From JBGQOG01 sp052113705 (lineage in GTDB: Bacteria; Pseudomonadota; Alphaproteobacteria; Rhodobacterales; Rhodobacteraceae), in NCBI RefSeq assembly GCF_052113705.1, contig NZ_JBGQOG010000006.1, positions 62,001-126,000 of the forward strand: DNA of 64,000 nt, written 5' to 3'. Made by a program: the position numbers and the translations under genes. This document shows, piece after piece, positions 1 to 9,208 of this stretch (positions within the stretch are counted from its first letter, which is position 1; each line of letters begins with the position of its first letter). The notes below the pieces were generated by a model. That model did not search any database, was not told where the DNA came from, and saw only the letters and a program-made list of their open reading frames with translations.

Positions 1-1
1 C

Positions 2-946
2 AACCGCATGTCGACCGAGAGCGAGCTGGTGGTGATGCAGGCCACCGGGCTCTCGCCCTGGCGGATGGCGCGGCCGGTGCTGGTGTTCGGGGTGCTGGTC
101 TCGGTCATGGTGGCGGTGCTGACGAATGAGCTGGTGCCCGCCGCCCGCGCGCGTCTGGCCGAGCGGCAATCCGAGATCAGCCAGAATGTCACCGCCCGCT
201 TTCTGACCGAGGGCAGCTTCATGCATCCGGCGGCGGATGTGACGATTTACATTCGCGCGATCACCGAACATGGCGAATTGATGGACCTGTTCCTGTCGGA
301 CGGGCGCAACCCGGCCAACCGCACGATCTATACCGCGCAAAAGGCGCTGATCGTGCGCGGGGCGGATGATGGCTCAACCCCGCCCAAGCTGATCATGTTT
401 GACGGGATGGCGCAGGTGCTCGACCTGAACGACGCCCGGCTTTCGGTGACGCATTTCGCGGATTTCACCTATGATCTTGGGGGGTTGTTCAGCACCAGTG
501 TCCGCCAGCGCTCGGATCTGCGCGAATGGGGTACCGGGTCGCTGATGTTTGATGCGCCCGATGTCATCGCGCAATCGGGCCGCACGCAGACGGATATCAC
601 CACCGAATTGCAAGAGCGTCTGGCGCTGCCGCTGTTGTCGCCGGTCTCGGCGATGCTGGGCTTTGCCGCGCTGATGCTGGGCGGGTTCAGCCGCTTTGGC
701 GTCTGGAAACAAAGCGCGCTGGCGATTGCCGCGCTGATCCTCGTGCAGCTGTTGGTCAATACCTCGGCCGATGCGGTGCGGCGGATGCCAAGCGCCTGGC
801 TGCTGCATTACCTGCCCGCCACCGTGGGCGCGGCAATTGCGCTTATGATGCTCTGGTGGGCCGCCCGCCCGCGCCGCATCCGGCCCCCGCTGGTGACGGA
901 AGGGGCGGCACCCGGGCCGCAGGCGGGCGCGGAGACCGGCAGATGA
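2..946 (+). CDS. lptF: LPS export ABC transporter permease LptF, 5' end cut by window edge
   Basis: This is the C-terminal part of LptF, one of two inner-membrane permeases of the LptB2FG transporter that extracts lipopolysaccharide from the inner membrane and feeds it to the periplasmic Lpt bridge. The frame is open from the first bases, so the real start lies outside the window. The visible part has a transmembrane segment (VFGVLVSVMVAVLTNELVP), a long periplasmic beta-rich stretch (roughly residues 50-200), and three hydrophobic C-terminal helices ending in a basic tail, the YjgP/YjgQ family layout. Its stop overlaps the lptG start in an ATGA, which indicates translational coupling. Identity is also supported by lptG and lptD downstream. 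Confidence 0.93.
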   Translation, partial: NRMSTESELVVMQATGLSPWRMARPVLVFGVLVSVMVAVLTNELVPAARARLAERQSEISQNVTARFLTEGSFMHPAADVTIYIRAITEHGELMDLFLSDGRNPANRTIYTAQKALIVRGADDGSTPPKLIMFDGMAQVLDLNDARLSVTHFADFTYDLGGLFSTSVRQRSDLREWGTGSLMFDAPDVIAQSGRTQTDITTELQERLALPLLSPVSAMLGFAALMLGGFSRFGVWKQSALAIAALILVQLLVNTSADAVRRMPSAWLLHYLPATVGAAIALMMLWWAARPRRIRPPLVTEGAAPGPQAGAETGR

Positions 947-2067
947 GACTTTCGCTCTACCTCTCGCGGCGCTTTCTGGCTGCCTTTGTGATGATGCTGG
1001 GGATCTTTTTCGCCTTCCTCTTCATGATCGACATGGTCGAGCAGTTGCGCAAATTCACCTCTGCCGCGGTGGGGCTGCCGCAGGCGGCGGTGCTGTCGCT
1101 GCTGAATGTGCCGGCCAGCCTCTATTCGATCCTGCCGCTGATCATCGTGCTGGCGGCGATCGTGATGTTCCTTGGCCTCGCGCGCAATTCCGAGCTGGTG
1201 GTGATCCGCGCCGCGGGCCGCTCAGGCATGGCGATCGTGGCGGCGCCGATGGTGGTGGCGCTGGCGCTGGGCGGGCTTGGCGTGGCTTTCGTCAATCCCA
1301 TCGTTGCCGCCACCTCGAAGCGGGTCGAAACGCTGAGCGAATCCTACCGCTCGGGCGGCAGTCAGACCATCTCCATCGACCGCGAAGGCGTCTGGCTGCG
1401 GCAGGGCGGCGGCGATGATGAGAACGGCGATGCGGGCGATGCAACGCAGGCGGTGATCCGGGCGGCGCGTGCCAATGCCGATGCCACCACGCTCTTTGAC
1501 GTGACCTTCCTGATTTTCGCCCCGGAGAAAGGCCCGATCCGCCGGATCTCGGCCGATAAGGCCGTGCTGGGGCAAGGCCAATGGCGGCTGACCGGGGTCA
1601 AGGACTGGCGGCTGGCGGCCTCGGACAACCCCGAGCGGGATGCACTGGAGCTGCCGCAGCTCAATCTGCCCTCGGATCTGACGCCCGAGCGGATCCGCGA
1701 CGGTTTTGGCAAGCCCTCGGCGATTCCCTTCTGGGAGCTGCCGGATTTCATCAACGGGCTGCAACGCGCGGGTTTTTCGGCACGGCGGCATCAGGTCTGG
1801 TTCCAGATGGAGCTGGCGCTGCCGCTGATGTTGGCGGCAATGGTGCTGGTGGCCGCGGGCTTTACCATGCGCCACAGCCGGATGGGCGGCACCGGGACCA
1901 TGGTACTCTTGGCGCTGGCCTCGGGGTTGGCGGCATATTTCCTGCGCAATATGGCACAGGTTCTGGGGGATAACGGCCAGATCCCGGTGGCACTGGCGGC
2001 ATGGATGCCGCCTGTGGTAGCGCTGTTGGCAGCGGGGGCGCTGCTCTTGGCACGCGAAGACGGATGA
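943..2067 (+). CDS. lptG: LPS export ABC transporter permease LptG
   Basis: Second permease of LptB2FG. I start it at the ATG that overlaps the lptF stop (ATGA), giving 374 aa beginning MRLSLYLSRRFLAAF. The upstream in-frame extension lies inside lptF and is not needed. Hydrophobic helices lie near residues 11-30, 58-80 and 97-120, followed by a periplasmic domain of about 170 residues and three more helices at about 292-310, 318-335 and 350-370, the standard six-helix LptG arrangement. The gene is translationally coupled to lptF and 10 nt before lptD, so the inner-membrane extractor and outer-membrane inserter are made from one transcript. Confidence 0.95.
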   Translation: MRLSLYLSRRFLAAFVMMLGIFFAFLFMIDMVEQLRKFTSAAVGLPQAAVLSLLNVPASLYSILPLIIVLAAIVMFLGLARNSELVVIRAAGRSGMAIVAAPMVVALALGGLGVAFVNPIVAATSKRVETLSESYRSGGSQTISIDREGVWLRQGGGDDENGDAGDATQAVIRAARANADATTLFDVTFLIFAPEKGPIRRISADKAVLGQGQWRLTGVKDWRLAASDNPERDALELPQLNLPSDLTPERIRDGFGKPSAIPFWELPDFINGLQRAGFSARRHQVWFQMELALPLMLAAMVLVAAGFTMRHSRMGGTGTMVLLALASGLAAYFLRNMAQVLGDNGQIPVALAAWMPPVVALLAAGALLLAREDG

Positions 2068-2077
2068 GGAAGACCAG

Positions 2078-4360
2078 ATGACCCGAGCCCTGCCCGAAGA
2101 CGCCACCTGCGCCGACCGCCCTGCCCGCCCTCTGCGACGCGCCGGGACGGGCCGCTGGCAGGCATCGGTCATGGCGCCGGTCATGGCCATCGCGTTTGGA
2201 TGGGGCACCGCCGCCCTGGCCGCGGATGACAATGACATTTTGCCCAGCCGCAGCACGCCCCTGCCCGCGATCAGCCAGACCGCGCCGGATCCGGTGCCGA
2301 TGGACCTGCCCGCAACCCTTGTGGCCGACAGCATCACCCTGAACGGCGATCAGACCGTCACCGCCACCGGCGCGGTCGAGGTCTGGTATCAGGGCAACCA
2401 CCTGACCGCCCCGCGCATCACCTATGACGGCAAGGCGGGTCAGCTGACCATCGATGGCCCGATCCGCCTGACCGAGCCCGGCAGTGCGGGCGCGGTCATT
2501 CTGGCTGATCAGGCCGATCTCAGCCGCGATCTGCAAAACGGTATTCTGACCGGCGCCCGGCTGGTGCTGGCACGCGAGTTGCAACTGGCCGCCACCCGGA
2601 TCACCCGCGAAGATGGCCATCTGACCACGATGGAGCGCGTCGTGGCCTCTTCCTGCCGGGTCTGTGCGGGCAGCCCGACGCCGCTGTGGGAAATCCGCGC
2701 CCGCCGCGTCACCCATGACACCGAGACGCAGCAGCTCTTGTTCGAGGGCGCGCAGTTCCGCGCCTATGGCGTGCCGCTGGCCTATATTCCCCGCCTGCGG
2801 CTGCCCGATCCGACGGTGGACCGGATGAGCGGCTTTCTGGCGCCGAAGATCCGCACCACCTCCAATCTCGGCTTCGGGGTTGCGGTGCCGTATTTTCTGG
2901 TCATCAACCCCAGTGCCGACCTGACGCTCACCCCCTATCTGGCCTCAAAGAACGCACAGACGCTGGGCGCGCGCTGGCGGCAGGCCTTCACCACCGGCAC
3001 GCTGGAGGTCAATGGCGCGGTCAGCCATGACCAGATTCAGGAAGGCGCCGGGCGTGGCTACCTTTTCGCCGAAGGCCGCTTCGCCGTGCCGGGCGGCTTT
3101 ACCCTCGGCACCGCATTGCGGCTGGTGTCGGACCGCGCCTATCTGGTGGATTACGACATTTCCGATGAGGACCGCCTCTGGAGCGGCCTGACGCTGGAAC
3201 GCGTGCGCCGCGATGAGCTGATCCAGGCGCGCATCGGCAACACGCGCTCGATCCGTGACGGCGAGGACAATGCCACCCAGCCGACGCTGGCGGCGGATTT
3301 CAACCAGATCAGGGTGTTCCGTCCCGATGTGATCGGCGGCGAAGCCACCCTCGAATGGGAGGTGCACAGCCACCGGCGCTCCTCGGCGGTTGACAAGGTC
3401 GGCCGCGATGCGACCCGGGTGTCGCTGCAGACCGACTGGCGGCGCAACTGGGTGCTGCCCGCCGGGGTGATGGTCTCGGGACTGGCGGAGCTGGCGGTGG
3501 ATGCCTATCAGATCCGGCAGGATATCGACTTTCCCAGCTCGGTGCTGAACGTCCAGCCCACCGCCGGTGTCGAGATCCGCTGGCCTTGGGTGAAATCCAG
3601 CGGCCGCGCGTCCTATGTCATTGAACCGGTGGCGCAATTTCTGGTCTCGGGCGGCAATCCCGATCCGGTCCCGAATGAGGAAAGCCTGCTGGTCGAATTT
3701 GACGAGGGGAATCTCTTCTCGCTCAGCCGCTATCCGGGCGCCGACATGCGCGAGCGCGGAACGCGGGCCAATCTGGGGCTGAGCTGGACGCGGTATGACG
3801 CGGGCAACTGGTCGCTGGGCATGACCGTCGGCCGCGTGTTCCGCACCGCCGATCTGGGGCAATTCGGCACCAGCAGCGGTCTGCGGGGCAAGACCTCGGA
3901 TTGGCTGATCTCCACCAGCTTTGCCAATGCCAACGGGCTGAAACTGTCCAACCGGATGCTGCTGAACAACGACATCTCGGTCACCCGCGAAGAGCTGCGG
4001 CTGGCCTGGGTCGCCGATAAATATGCCATTGGTGCCGGGTATTTGTGGATGCAGGCCGATGAGAGCGAGAACCGCGAAACCGCCACGAACGAGCTGTTGC
4101 TCGACACCAGCTGGAGCTGGCGCGAGAACTGGTCGGGCAGTTTCACCACGCGGTATGACTTCACCGCCGACCGCGCGGCCCGCGCCGGTCTGGGCCTGCG
4201 CTACGCCAACGAATGCGTGTCCGTGGATCTTTCCCTCTCGCGTCGTTTCACGTCCTCGACTAGTGTGAAGCCCGACACCGGGATCGGGCTGTCGGTCGAG
4301 CTTGCAGGCTTTGGCGGCGCCAAGGGTACCGGCAGCCGACGCAGCGTCTGCGCCCGCTGA
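2078..4360 (+). CDS. lptD: LPS assembly outer-membrane protein LptD
   Basis: LptD is the outer-membrane beta-barrel that, with LptE, inserts LPS in the outer leaflet. The 760-aa product has a long N-terminal region and a hydrophobic signal segment ending at about residue 49 (GWGTAALAA), then an OstA/jellyroll domain at about 80-190 (ADSITLNGDQTVTATGAVEV). Two cysteines at residues 193 and 196 and one near the C-terminus recall the disulfide pattern of the family. The remaining 550 residues are rich in alternating aromatic and polar strands, as in a 26-strand barrel. A GAGGA Shine-Dalgarno precedes the ATG. It lies between lptG and a SurA-type chaperone that would assist its folding. Confidence 0.93.
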   Translation: MTRALPEDATCADRPARPLRRAGTGRWQASVMAPVMAIAFGWGTAALAADDNDILPSRSTPLPAISQTAPDPVPMDLPATLVADSITLNGDQTVTATGAVEVWYQGNHLTAPRITYDGKAGQLTIDGPIRLTEPGSAGAVILADQADLSRDLQNGILTGARLVLARELQLAATRITREDGHLTTMERVVASSCRVCAGSPTPLWEIRARRVTHDTETQQLLFEGAQFRAYGVPLAYIPRLRLPDPTVDRMSGFLAPKIRTTSNLGFGVAVPYFLVINPSADLTLTPYLASKNAQTLGARWRQAFTTGTLEVNGAVSHDQIQEGAGRGYLFAEGRFAVPGGFTLGTALRLVSDRAYLVDYDISDEDRLWSGLTLERVRRDELIQARIGNTRSIRDGEDNATQPTLAADFNQIRVFRPDVIGGEATLEWEVHSHRRSSAVDKVGRDATRVSLQTDWRRNWVLPAGVMVSGLAELAVDAYQIRQDIDFPSSVLNVQPTAGVEIRWPWVKSSGRASYVIEPVAQFLVSGGNPDPVPNEESLLVEFDEGNLFSLSRYPGADMRERGTRANLGLSWTRYDAGNWSLGMTVGRVFRTADLGQFGTSSGLRGKTSDWLISTSFANANGLKLSNRMLLNNDISVTREELRLAWVADKYAIGAGYLWMQADESENRETATNELLLDTSWSWRENWSGSFTTRYDFTADRAARAGLGLRYANECVSVDLSLSRRFTSSTSVKPDTGIGLSVELAGFGGAKGTGSRRSVCAR

Positions 4361-4449
4361 TCTCACGCGTCCGCCGCAGGGCTGACACCGACTGACTGCC
4401 GGGCATGCCCCGCGCCAACAAGCAGGCCCGCCTGCGGAGACCGAACCGA

Positions 4450-5775
4450 ATGACGGAAGCGACGATGCGCACGAAACTCTCCCTTGCCACCGCCTTGGCC
4501 CTGGTTCTGACGGCTGCAACCCTGGGGCTGCAGCAGGCCCATGCAGAGAGCTTTGGCCCGGTCCTGCAGGTGAATGAGGGGATCATCACCGGCTATGAAC
4601 TGGAACAGCGCAAAGCCTTCCTGAAATTGCTGAACGCGCCGGGCGACACGGATGCCCAGGCGGAGAAAGCGCTGATCGAAGACCGGATCCGGCTGGATGC
4701 GGCACGGCGCGCGGGCATTGTTGTCAGCGATGCCGCGCTGGACGAGGGGCTGACCGAGTTTGCGGGCCGCGCCAATATGGACAAGGACACCTTCATCACC
4801 GAGATCGGCAAGGCCGGGATCGCCCCGGAAACCTTCCGCGATTTCGTGCGCGCCGGGATCGCCTGGCGCGAGGTGGTGCGGGCGAAATTCGGCGGCCGGG
4901 TGAAGATTTCTGAATCCGAGATCGACCGCGCCATGTCCAGCACCGCCGAATTGGGTCAGGGGACACGGGCGCTGTTCTCCGAGATCATTCTGCCCGCACC
5001 GCCGGGACAGGAAGCCGAAGCCATGGCGCTGGCCGAGAAACTCTCGGCGCTGCAGGGCAGTGCGGCCTTCGCCCAGGCGGCGCGCACCTATTCTGCCTCC
5101 GCCAGCCGCGATCAGGGCGGCCGGATCAACTGGACGCCGCTCGCGGATCTGCCGCCGGTCTTGCGCAATCTCGCGCTCAGCCTGAAGCCGGGCGAAGCCT
5201 CGAAACCCTTGCAGGGCAACGGGGCGGTTGCCGTGTTCATGCTGCAGGCAATCGACGAGAACGGCCCGGTGAAGAAAGACCCGGAACGCGTTGAATACGC
5301 GCAATATCTGATCCCCGGCGGTCGCAGCTCCACGGCCTTGGCCGAGGCGGCACGGATCACCGCGGGCGCCGATACCTGTGATGACATCTACACCCTGGCC
5401 AAAGGGGTTCCGGCCAGTCAGCTGACACGAATCACCCAAAGTCAGGCGCAGGTGCCCGCAGACATCGCCCTTGAACTGGCGCATCTGGATCCGGGTGAAA
5501 GCTCGGCCGCCATCGTGCGCGGCGACACCTTGGTCTATCTCATGCTGTGCAAACGCGAAAAAGACCTGCCCGCCGCGGCGCCGACGGCAGAGGCGGCGGC
5601 CACCCCGGCGGGCAGCGCGGCCCCGGCGGCCGATGCGGCCGGTGCTGCCGCGGCAGCGCCCGCCGCCCCCTCGCGCGATGAGGTCCGGCTGCGTCTGCTG
5701 AACCAGCGCCTGAGCGCCTATGCCGAAAGCTATCTGGCCGATCTGATCGCGGATGCGGTGATCCAGCGCCGCTGA
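4450..5775 (+). CDS. surA: SurA-like periplasmic peptidyl-prolyl isomerase/chaperone
   Basis: Periplasmic chaperone for outer-membrane proteins, exported by a signal peptide (LSLATALALVLTAATLGL...AHA). The N-terminal half carries the SurA_N-type helical region (VNEGIITGYELEQRKAFLKLL) and a single parvulin domain in the middle (SRDQGGRINWTPLADLPPVLR). The C-terminal third holds an Ala/Pro-rich linker (about residues 390-425) before the last helix. ATGs at 4405, 4450 and 4465 are possible; 4450 is preferred because GGAG lies about 10 nt upstream. One PPIase domain rather than two is common in alphaproteobacterial homologues. The position between lptD and pdxA matches the classic lptD-surA-pdxA-rsmA order. 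Confidence 0.85.
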   Translation: MTEATMRTKLSLATALALVLTAATLGLQQAHAESFGPVLQVNEGIITGYELEQRKAFLKLLNAPGDTDAQAEKALIEDRIRLDAARRAGIVVSDAALDEGLTEFAGRANMDKDTFITEIGKAGIAPETFRDFVRAGIAWREVVRAKFGGRVKISESEIDRAMSSTAELGQGTRALFSEIILPAPPGQEAEAMALAEKLSALQGSAAFAQAARTYSASASRDQGGRINWTPLADLPPVLRNLALSLKPGEASKPLQGNGAVAVFMLQAIDENGPVKKDPERVEYAQYLIPGGRSSTALAEAARITAGADTCDDIYTLAKGVPASQLTRITQSQAQVPADIALELAHLDPGESSAAIVRGDTLVYLMLCKREKDLPAAAPTAEAAATPAGSAAPAADAAGAAAAAPAAPSRDEVRLRLLNQRLSAYAESYLADLIADAVIQRR

Positions 5776-5885
5776 GCCGCCCCCCGCACGGGCGCAAGAT
5801 CCGGCCCCCGGCGTGAGGGGCGAAAAATGACCCCGCCCGCCCGGCGGCGGGGTGCGGGGCAGACCACGCAGACAGGGAGACCGCC

Positions 5886-6908
5886 ATGTCCAACACCGAC
5901 CTCCATGCGCCCACCCCGGTCCTTCTGACCTGCGGCGAGCCTTCGGGCATTGGCCCCGAGATCGCCGCCAAGGCCTGGGAACAGCTGGGCAGCACCTGCC
6001 CCTTTGTCTGGCTGGGCGACCCCGCGCATCTGCCGCGCGGCACGAAAATCCATGAGGTCGCGCAGCCGTCAGAGGCGCTCTATGCCGCGGGCAAGGGCCT
6101 GCCGGTGCTGCCGCATCCGTTTCCCGCCGCCGCCCGCCCGGGCGAGGCCAACCCTGCCAATGCGCAATCGGTGATCGACGTGATCGCCCGCGCCGTGCGG
6201 CTGGTGCAATCGGGCGAGGGCCGCGCGGTCTGCACCGCGCCAATCCACAAAAAGGCGCTGCAGGACGGCGCCGGTTTCGCCTTTCCGGGCCACACCGAAT
6301 ATCTGGCGCATCTGGCGGGCGATGTGCCCGTGGTGATGATGCTGGCCTGCGAGGGGCTGCGCGTGGTGCCTGCCACGATCCATATCGCATTGTCCGACGT
6401 GCCGCGCGCCCTCACGCGTGAGGTGCTGGCGCAGGTGATCCGGCTGACCCATGCCGGGCTGCAACGCGATTTTGGCCTCGGCAATCCGCGGCTTGCCATT
6501 GCAGGTCTCAACCCGCATGCGGGCGAAGGCGGCGCGATGGGCCGCGAGGAGCTCGACTGGATGATCCCGCTCCTCGACGATCTGCGCGCCGAAGGGTTTG
6601 CGCTGGCCGGACCGATGCCCGCCGACACGATGTTCCATGCCGCCGCCCGGGCGCGGTATGACGCGGCAATCTGCATGTATCATGATCAGGCGTTGATCCC
6701 GATCAAGACCATCGACTTCGCGGGCGGGGTGAATGTGACGCTCGGCCTGCCCTTCGTGCGCACCTCGCCCGATCATGGCACGGCGTTTGACATCGCGGGT
6801 CAGGGAATCGCGGATCCCGCCAGCCTGATCGCCGCCCTGCGCATGGCCGACCGCATGGGCGCCGCACGGGCCGATGCCGCGCAAAGCCGGGGCGCAAAAG
6901 AAACCTAG
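5886..6908 (+). CDS. pdxA: 4-hydroxythreonine-4-phosphate dehydrogenase PdxA
   Basis: NAD-dependent enzyme of the DXP-dependent pyridoxal 5'-phosphate pathway; it oxidises 4-phosphohydroxy-L-threonine to the aminoacetone phosphate precursor used by PdxJ. The 340-aa protein opens with the family motif TCGEPSGIGPEI and contains the metal-binding histidines in GHTEYLA, GLNPHAGEGG and MYHDQALIPIK, plus FVRTSPDHGTAFDIAG near the C-terminus. A good GGGAGA ribosome site precedes the ATG. The 110-nt gap to the surA-like gene is GC-rich with a possible hairpin, so partial uncoupling from the lpt genes is possible. rsmA follows after a repeat-containing spacer. Confidence 0.96.
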   Translation: MSNTDLHAPTPVLLTCGEPSGIGPEIAAKAWEQLGSTCPFVWLGDPAHLPRGTKIHEVAQPSEALYAAGKGLPVLPHPFPAAARPGEANPANAQSVIDVIARAVRLVQSGEGRAVCTAPIHKKALQDGAGFAFPGHTEYLAHLAGDVPVVMMLACEGLRVVPATIHIALSDVPRALTREVLAQVIRLTHAGLQRDFGLGNPRLAIAGLNPHAGEGGAMGREELDWMIPLLDDLRAEGFALAGPMPADTMFHAAARARYDAAICMYHDQALIPIKTIDFAGGVNVTLGLPFVRTSPDHGTAFDIAGQGIADPASLIAALRMADRMGAARADAAQSRGAKET

Positions 6909-6915
6909 CGCTCTT

Positions 6916-7004
6916 GCTTCGTTTCAAATATCCCCGCCGGAGGCATCCGACGGGGCCGCGCCGGGGGCTCTGCCCCCGGACCCCCGGGATATTTTGAACG
7001 AAGC
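6916..7004. repeat. REP-like intergenic inverted repeat (copy 1)
   Basis: The arms GCTTCGTTTCAAATATCCC (6916-6934) and GGGATATTTTGAACGAAGC (6986-7004) are inverted copies differing at two positions. They enclose an inner hairpin, CCGGGGGC/GCCCCCGG (6961-6979). The element fills the pdxA-rsmA spacer, and its right edge runs into the rsmA ribosome site AAAGGGA. Similar sequences occur at several other intergenic places in the window. It may act as an RNA-stabilising or attenuating structure; that role is inferred. Confidence 0.7.
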
Positions 7005-7019
7005 AAAGGGAATGTGCCC

Positions 7020-7862
7020 ATGAGCAGTATCGACGGCTTGCCGCCGCTGCGCGCGGTGATCGACACGCATGGGATCGCGGCCAAGAAATCTCTGGGGCAG
7101 AACTTTCTGCTCGATCTCAATCTGACCGCCAAGATCGCGCGGGCGGCGGGGGATCTGAGCGGCGCGGATGTGCTCGAGGTCGGGCCCGGCCCGGGCGGGC
7201 TGACGCGCGGGCTTTTGGCGGAAGGCGCGCGCAAGGTGCTGGCCGTTGAGAAGGACAGCCGCTGTCTGCCCGCTTTGGCCGAGATTGCGGCCGCCTATCC
7301 GGGGCGGTTGGAGGTGATCGAGGGTGATGCGCTCGAGATCAACCCTCTTGAGCATCTGACGGCACCGATCCGCATCGTGGCCAATCTGCCCTATAATGTC
7401 GGCACCGAGCTTCTGGTGCGCTGGCTGACGCCCAAGGTCTGGCCGCCGGTCTGGGAGAGCCTCACGCTGATGTTCCAGAAGGAAGTCGCCGAGCGTATCG
7501 TGGCCAAGCCCGGCTCCAAGGCCTATGGGCGGCTGGCGCTGCTCGCGCAGTGGCGGTGCGAGGCGCGGATCGTGCTGACGCTGCCGCCCGAAGCCTTTAC
7601 GCCGCCGCCGAAAATCCATTCCGCCGTCGTGCATCTGACCGCCCTGCCCGAGCCGCGCTTTCCCGCCGATCCTGCCGTGTTGAACCGGGTGGTGGCCGCC
7701 GGGTTCAACCAGCGGCGCAAGATGCTGCGGGCCAGCCTGAAAGGCGTGGCGCCGGATATGGAAGCCAAGATCGTCGCGGCGGGCCTTGCCCCCACCGCGC
7801 GCGCCGAAGAGATCAGCCTTGAGGGGTTTTGCGCCTTGGCTCGGATTGTGGCGGCAGGCTGA
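7020..7862 (+). CDS. rsmA: 16S rRNA dimethyladenosine transferase RsmA (KsgA)
   Basis: S-adenosylmethionine-dependent enzyme that dimethylates two adjacent adenines in helix 45 of 16S rRNA late in 30S assembly. The 280-aa product shows KKSLGQNFLLD at the N-terminus, the SAM-binding VLEVGPGPGGLT, EKDSRCLP, and the catalytic NLPYNVG motif, with FNQRRKMLRASLKG in the C-terminal domain. I chose ATG 7020 over the in-frame GTG at 7014 because AAAGGGA lies 8 nt upstream of the ATG and would sit too close to the GTG. It is the last gene of the lpt-surA-pdxA-rsmA set and ends before a strong convergent terminator. Confidence 0.96.
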   Translation: MSSIDGLPPLRAVIDTHGIAAKKSLGQNFLLDLNLTAKIARAAGDLSGADVLEVGPGPGGLTRGLLAEGARKVLAVEKDSRCLPALAEIAAAYPGRLEVIEGDALEINPLEHLTAPIRIVANLPYNVGTELLVRWLTPKVWPPVWESLTLMFQKEVAERIVAKPGSKAYGRLALLAQWRCEARIVLTLPPEAFTPPPKIHSAVVHLTALPEPRFPADPAVLNRVVAAGFNQRRKMLRASLKGVAPDMEAKIVAAGLAPTARAEEISLEGFCALARIVAAG

Positions 7863-7992
7863 CTGCGGGGCGCGGGCGCGCAGAGTTCCTTGGCCCGACG
7901 AGCAGCTCTCGGGGCGCGATGGCGGCGGTTCCTGAAGGTCTTGTGCCGGAACTGGTCCCGCCGCAGACGTGCCGGGCGCCTCTGACACAAAA

Positions 7993-8026
7993 ACAAAGGC
8001 CGCAGGAGGGATCCTGCGGCCTTTGT
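7993..8026. terminator. Bidirectional intrinsic terminator between rsmA and DUF4167 gene
   Basis: A perfect 15-bp stem (7993-8007 paired with 8012-8026; arm ACAAAGGCCGCAGGA) with a GGGA loop lies between two convergent genes. The AAA before and the T-rich run after it allow termination in both directions. Confidence 0.85.
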
Positions 8027-8050
8027 CTTGAACATAGCGCGGTTTGACGC

Positions 8051-9208
8051 TCACTCGACCGGTTTGGCCTCGGCGATAGCGGCTTCACCCTCGGTCTTGC
8101 GCGGGCTGCGCGGTTTGCGCGGGGCTTTGGCCGGTTTCTCGGCAACGGCCTGCGTGGCATCCGCGGCGGGGGCATCGCTCACCGCTGCCGGGGTGGCAGC
8201 GACAGGGGCGTCGGCGCGGGGCGCTTTGCTGCGGCTGTTGGTCTTGCCCGTGCCTGCGCCAGCGTTGCCTGCGCCTGCGCTGCCTGCGCCTGCGCCGCTG
8301 CGGGGCGCGCGGCTGCTGCTCTCACGGCGCGGCTTGGCCTCACCCTCACTGCGGGCAGCAGACGCCACGGAGGCGACGGCGCTGCGGTCGGCGGCCTGAC
8401 CCTCGGGCGAGCGGTGCTCTGCGCTGCGGCTGTCGGCGTTCCGGGCTTCCGGCGTCTCGACCAAGGTCGAGCTGTCGGCATCGCGCGGGTCGATCACCGG
8501 CGCCATCGGCTCAGCCGGACGGGCGGCGCGCTCATGCTGTACCCGCTCATTCGAGGTGCGGTCCTGATAGCCCCGGTCGTTCTGCGACCGGTCGTTTTGG
8601 CGGTCGTTCTGGCGGTCGTTTTGCGCCCGGTCACTCTGCCCGCGATCATTCTGCGAACGATCGTTCTGGCGGTCATTCTGGCGGTCGTATTGACCCCGCT
8701 CATTCTGCGCGCGCTCACCCGAATTCCGGTCGTTCTGGTTCCGGTCATTCTGGTTGCGGTCATTCTGGTTGCGGTCGTTTTGACCACGGTCGTTCTGGTT
8801 CCGATCCGCATAGGAGCGGTCATTGCCGTTACCATTACCGTTGCGCTCCGACCCATTGCGATCGCCGTTGAACTCGGGCTGATCGCCCTCGCCCCGCTCG
8901 CGTCCGCCATTCCCGTTCGGCTGGCCGTTCTGACCCTGGCGGCCTTCCTGTTCGCGGGCCAGCTCGCGCTGCGCCTCGCCCAGAAGGCGGGTGTAATGTT
9001 CGGCGTGTTGCAGGAAGTTCTGTTCTGCCACGCGGTCATTGCTCAGCTGCGCGTCGCGCGCCAGCTGAAGGTATTTGTCAATGATCTGCTGCGGCGTGCC
9101 GCGGACCTTGCTCTCGGGACCGGAGCTGTCGAAAACCCGATTGATGATATTACCGACAGTGCGCTGACGGTTCGACTTGGAACGCGAACGGGATTTGGAT
9201 GATCTCAT
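8051..9208 (-). CDS. DUF4167 domain protein with long Asn/Gln/Asp/Arg repeat tail
   Basis: The N-terminal 80 residues (SKSRSRSKSNRQRTVGNIINRVFDSS... and KYLQLARDAQLSNDR) match the DUF4167 family, a conserved alphaproteobacterial domain of unknown function that is strongly basic and probably binds nucleic acid. The start is placed at MRSSKSRS (385 aa); the upstream extension has no family similarity. Residues about 130-245 are a low-complexity tract of NDR, QNDR and NDRN units encoded by imperfect tandem DNA repeats (about 8530-8830), followed by an Ala/Pro/Lys-rich tail with KAPRKPRSPRK. prfA-prmC-DUF4167 is a recurrent order in this class, hinting at a translation-related role (inference). 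Repeat number is likely to vary among strains. Confidence 0.85.
   Translation of the reverse strand: MRSSKSRSRSKSNRQRTVGNIINRVFDSSGPESKVRGTPQQIIDKYLQLARDAQLSNDRVAEQNFLQHAEHYTRLLGEAQRELAREQEGRQGQNGQPNGNGGRERGEGDQPEFNGDRNGSERNGNGNGNDRSYADRNQNDRGQNDRNQNDRNQNDRNQNDRNSGERAQNERGQYDRQNDRQNDRSQNDRGQSDRAQNDRQNDRQNDRSQNDRGYQDRTSNERVQHERAARPAEPMAPVIDPRDADSSTLVETPEARNADSRSAEHRSPEGQAADRSAVASVASAARSEGEAKPRRESSSRAPRSGAGAGSAGAGNAGAGTGKTNSRSKAPRADAPVAATPAAVSDAPAADATQAVAEKPAKAPRKPRSPRKTEGEAAIAEAKPVE
8530..8830. repeat. Imperfect tandem repeats coding for (Q/N)NDR units
   Basis: On the + strand the units read as variants of CGTTCTGGCGGT and CATTCTGGTTGCGGT, repeated about twenty times. They encode NDR/QNDR/NDRN blocks of the DUF4167 protein on the - strand. 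All units keep the frame, consistent with slippage-prone expansion. Confidence 0.75.

Noticed and set aside
8530..8830. A CRISPR array
   Set aside because: The repeat units are short, imperfect, without unique spacers, and they keep an open reading frame. No cas gene is present.
8414..9202. Apparent multi-span membrane protein opposite the DUF4167 gene
   Set aside because: The Val/Leu/Ile-rich sequence is the antisense of NDR/QNDR repeat codons, so the hydrophobicity is an artefact. There is no ribosome site and no start that fits a gene.
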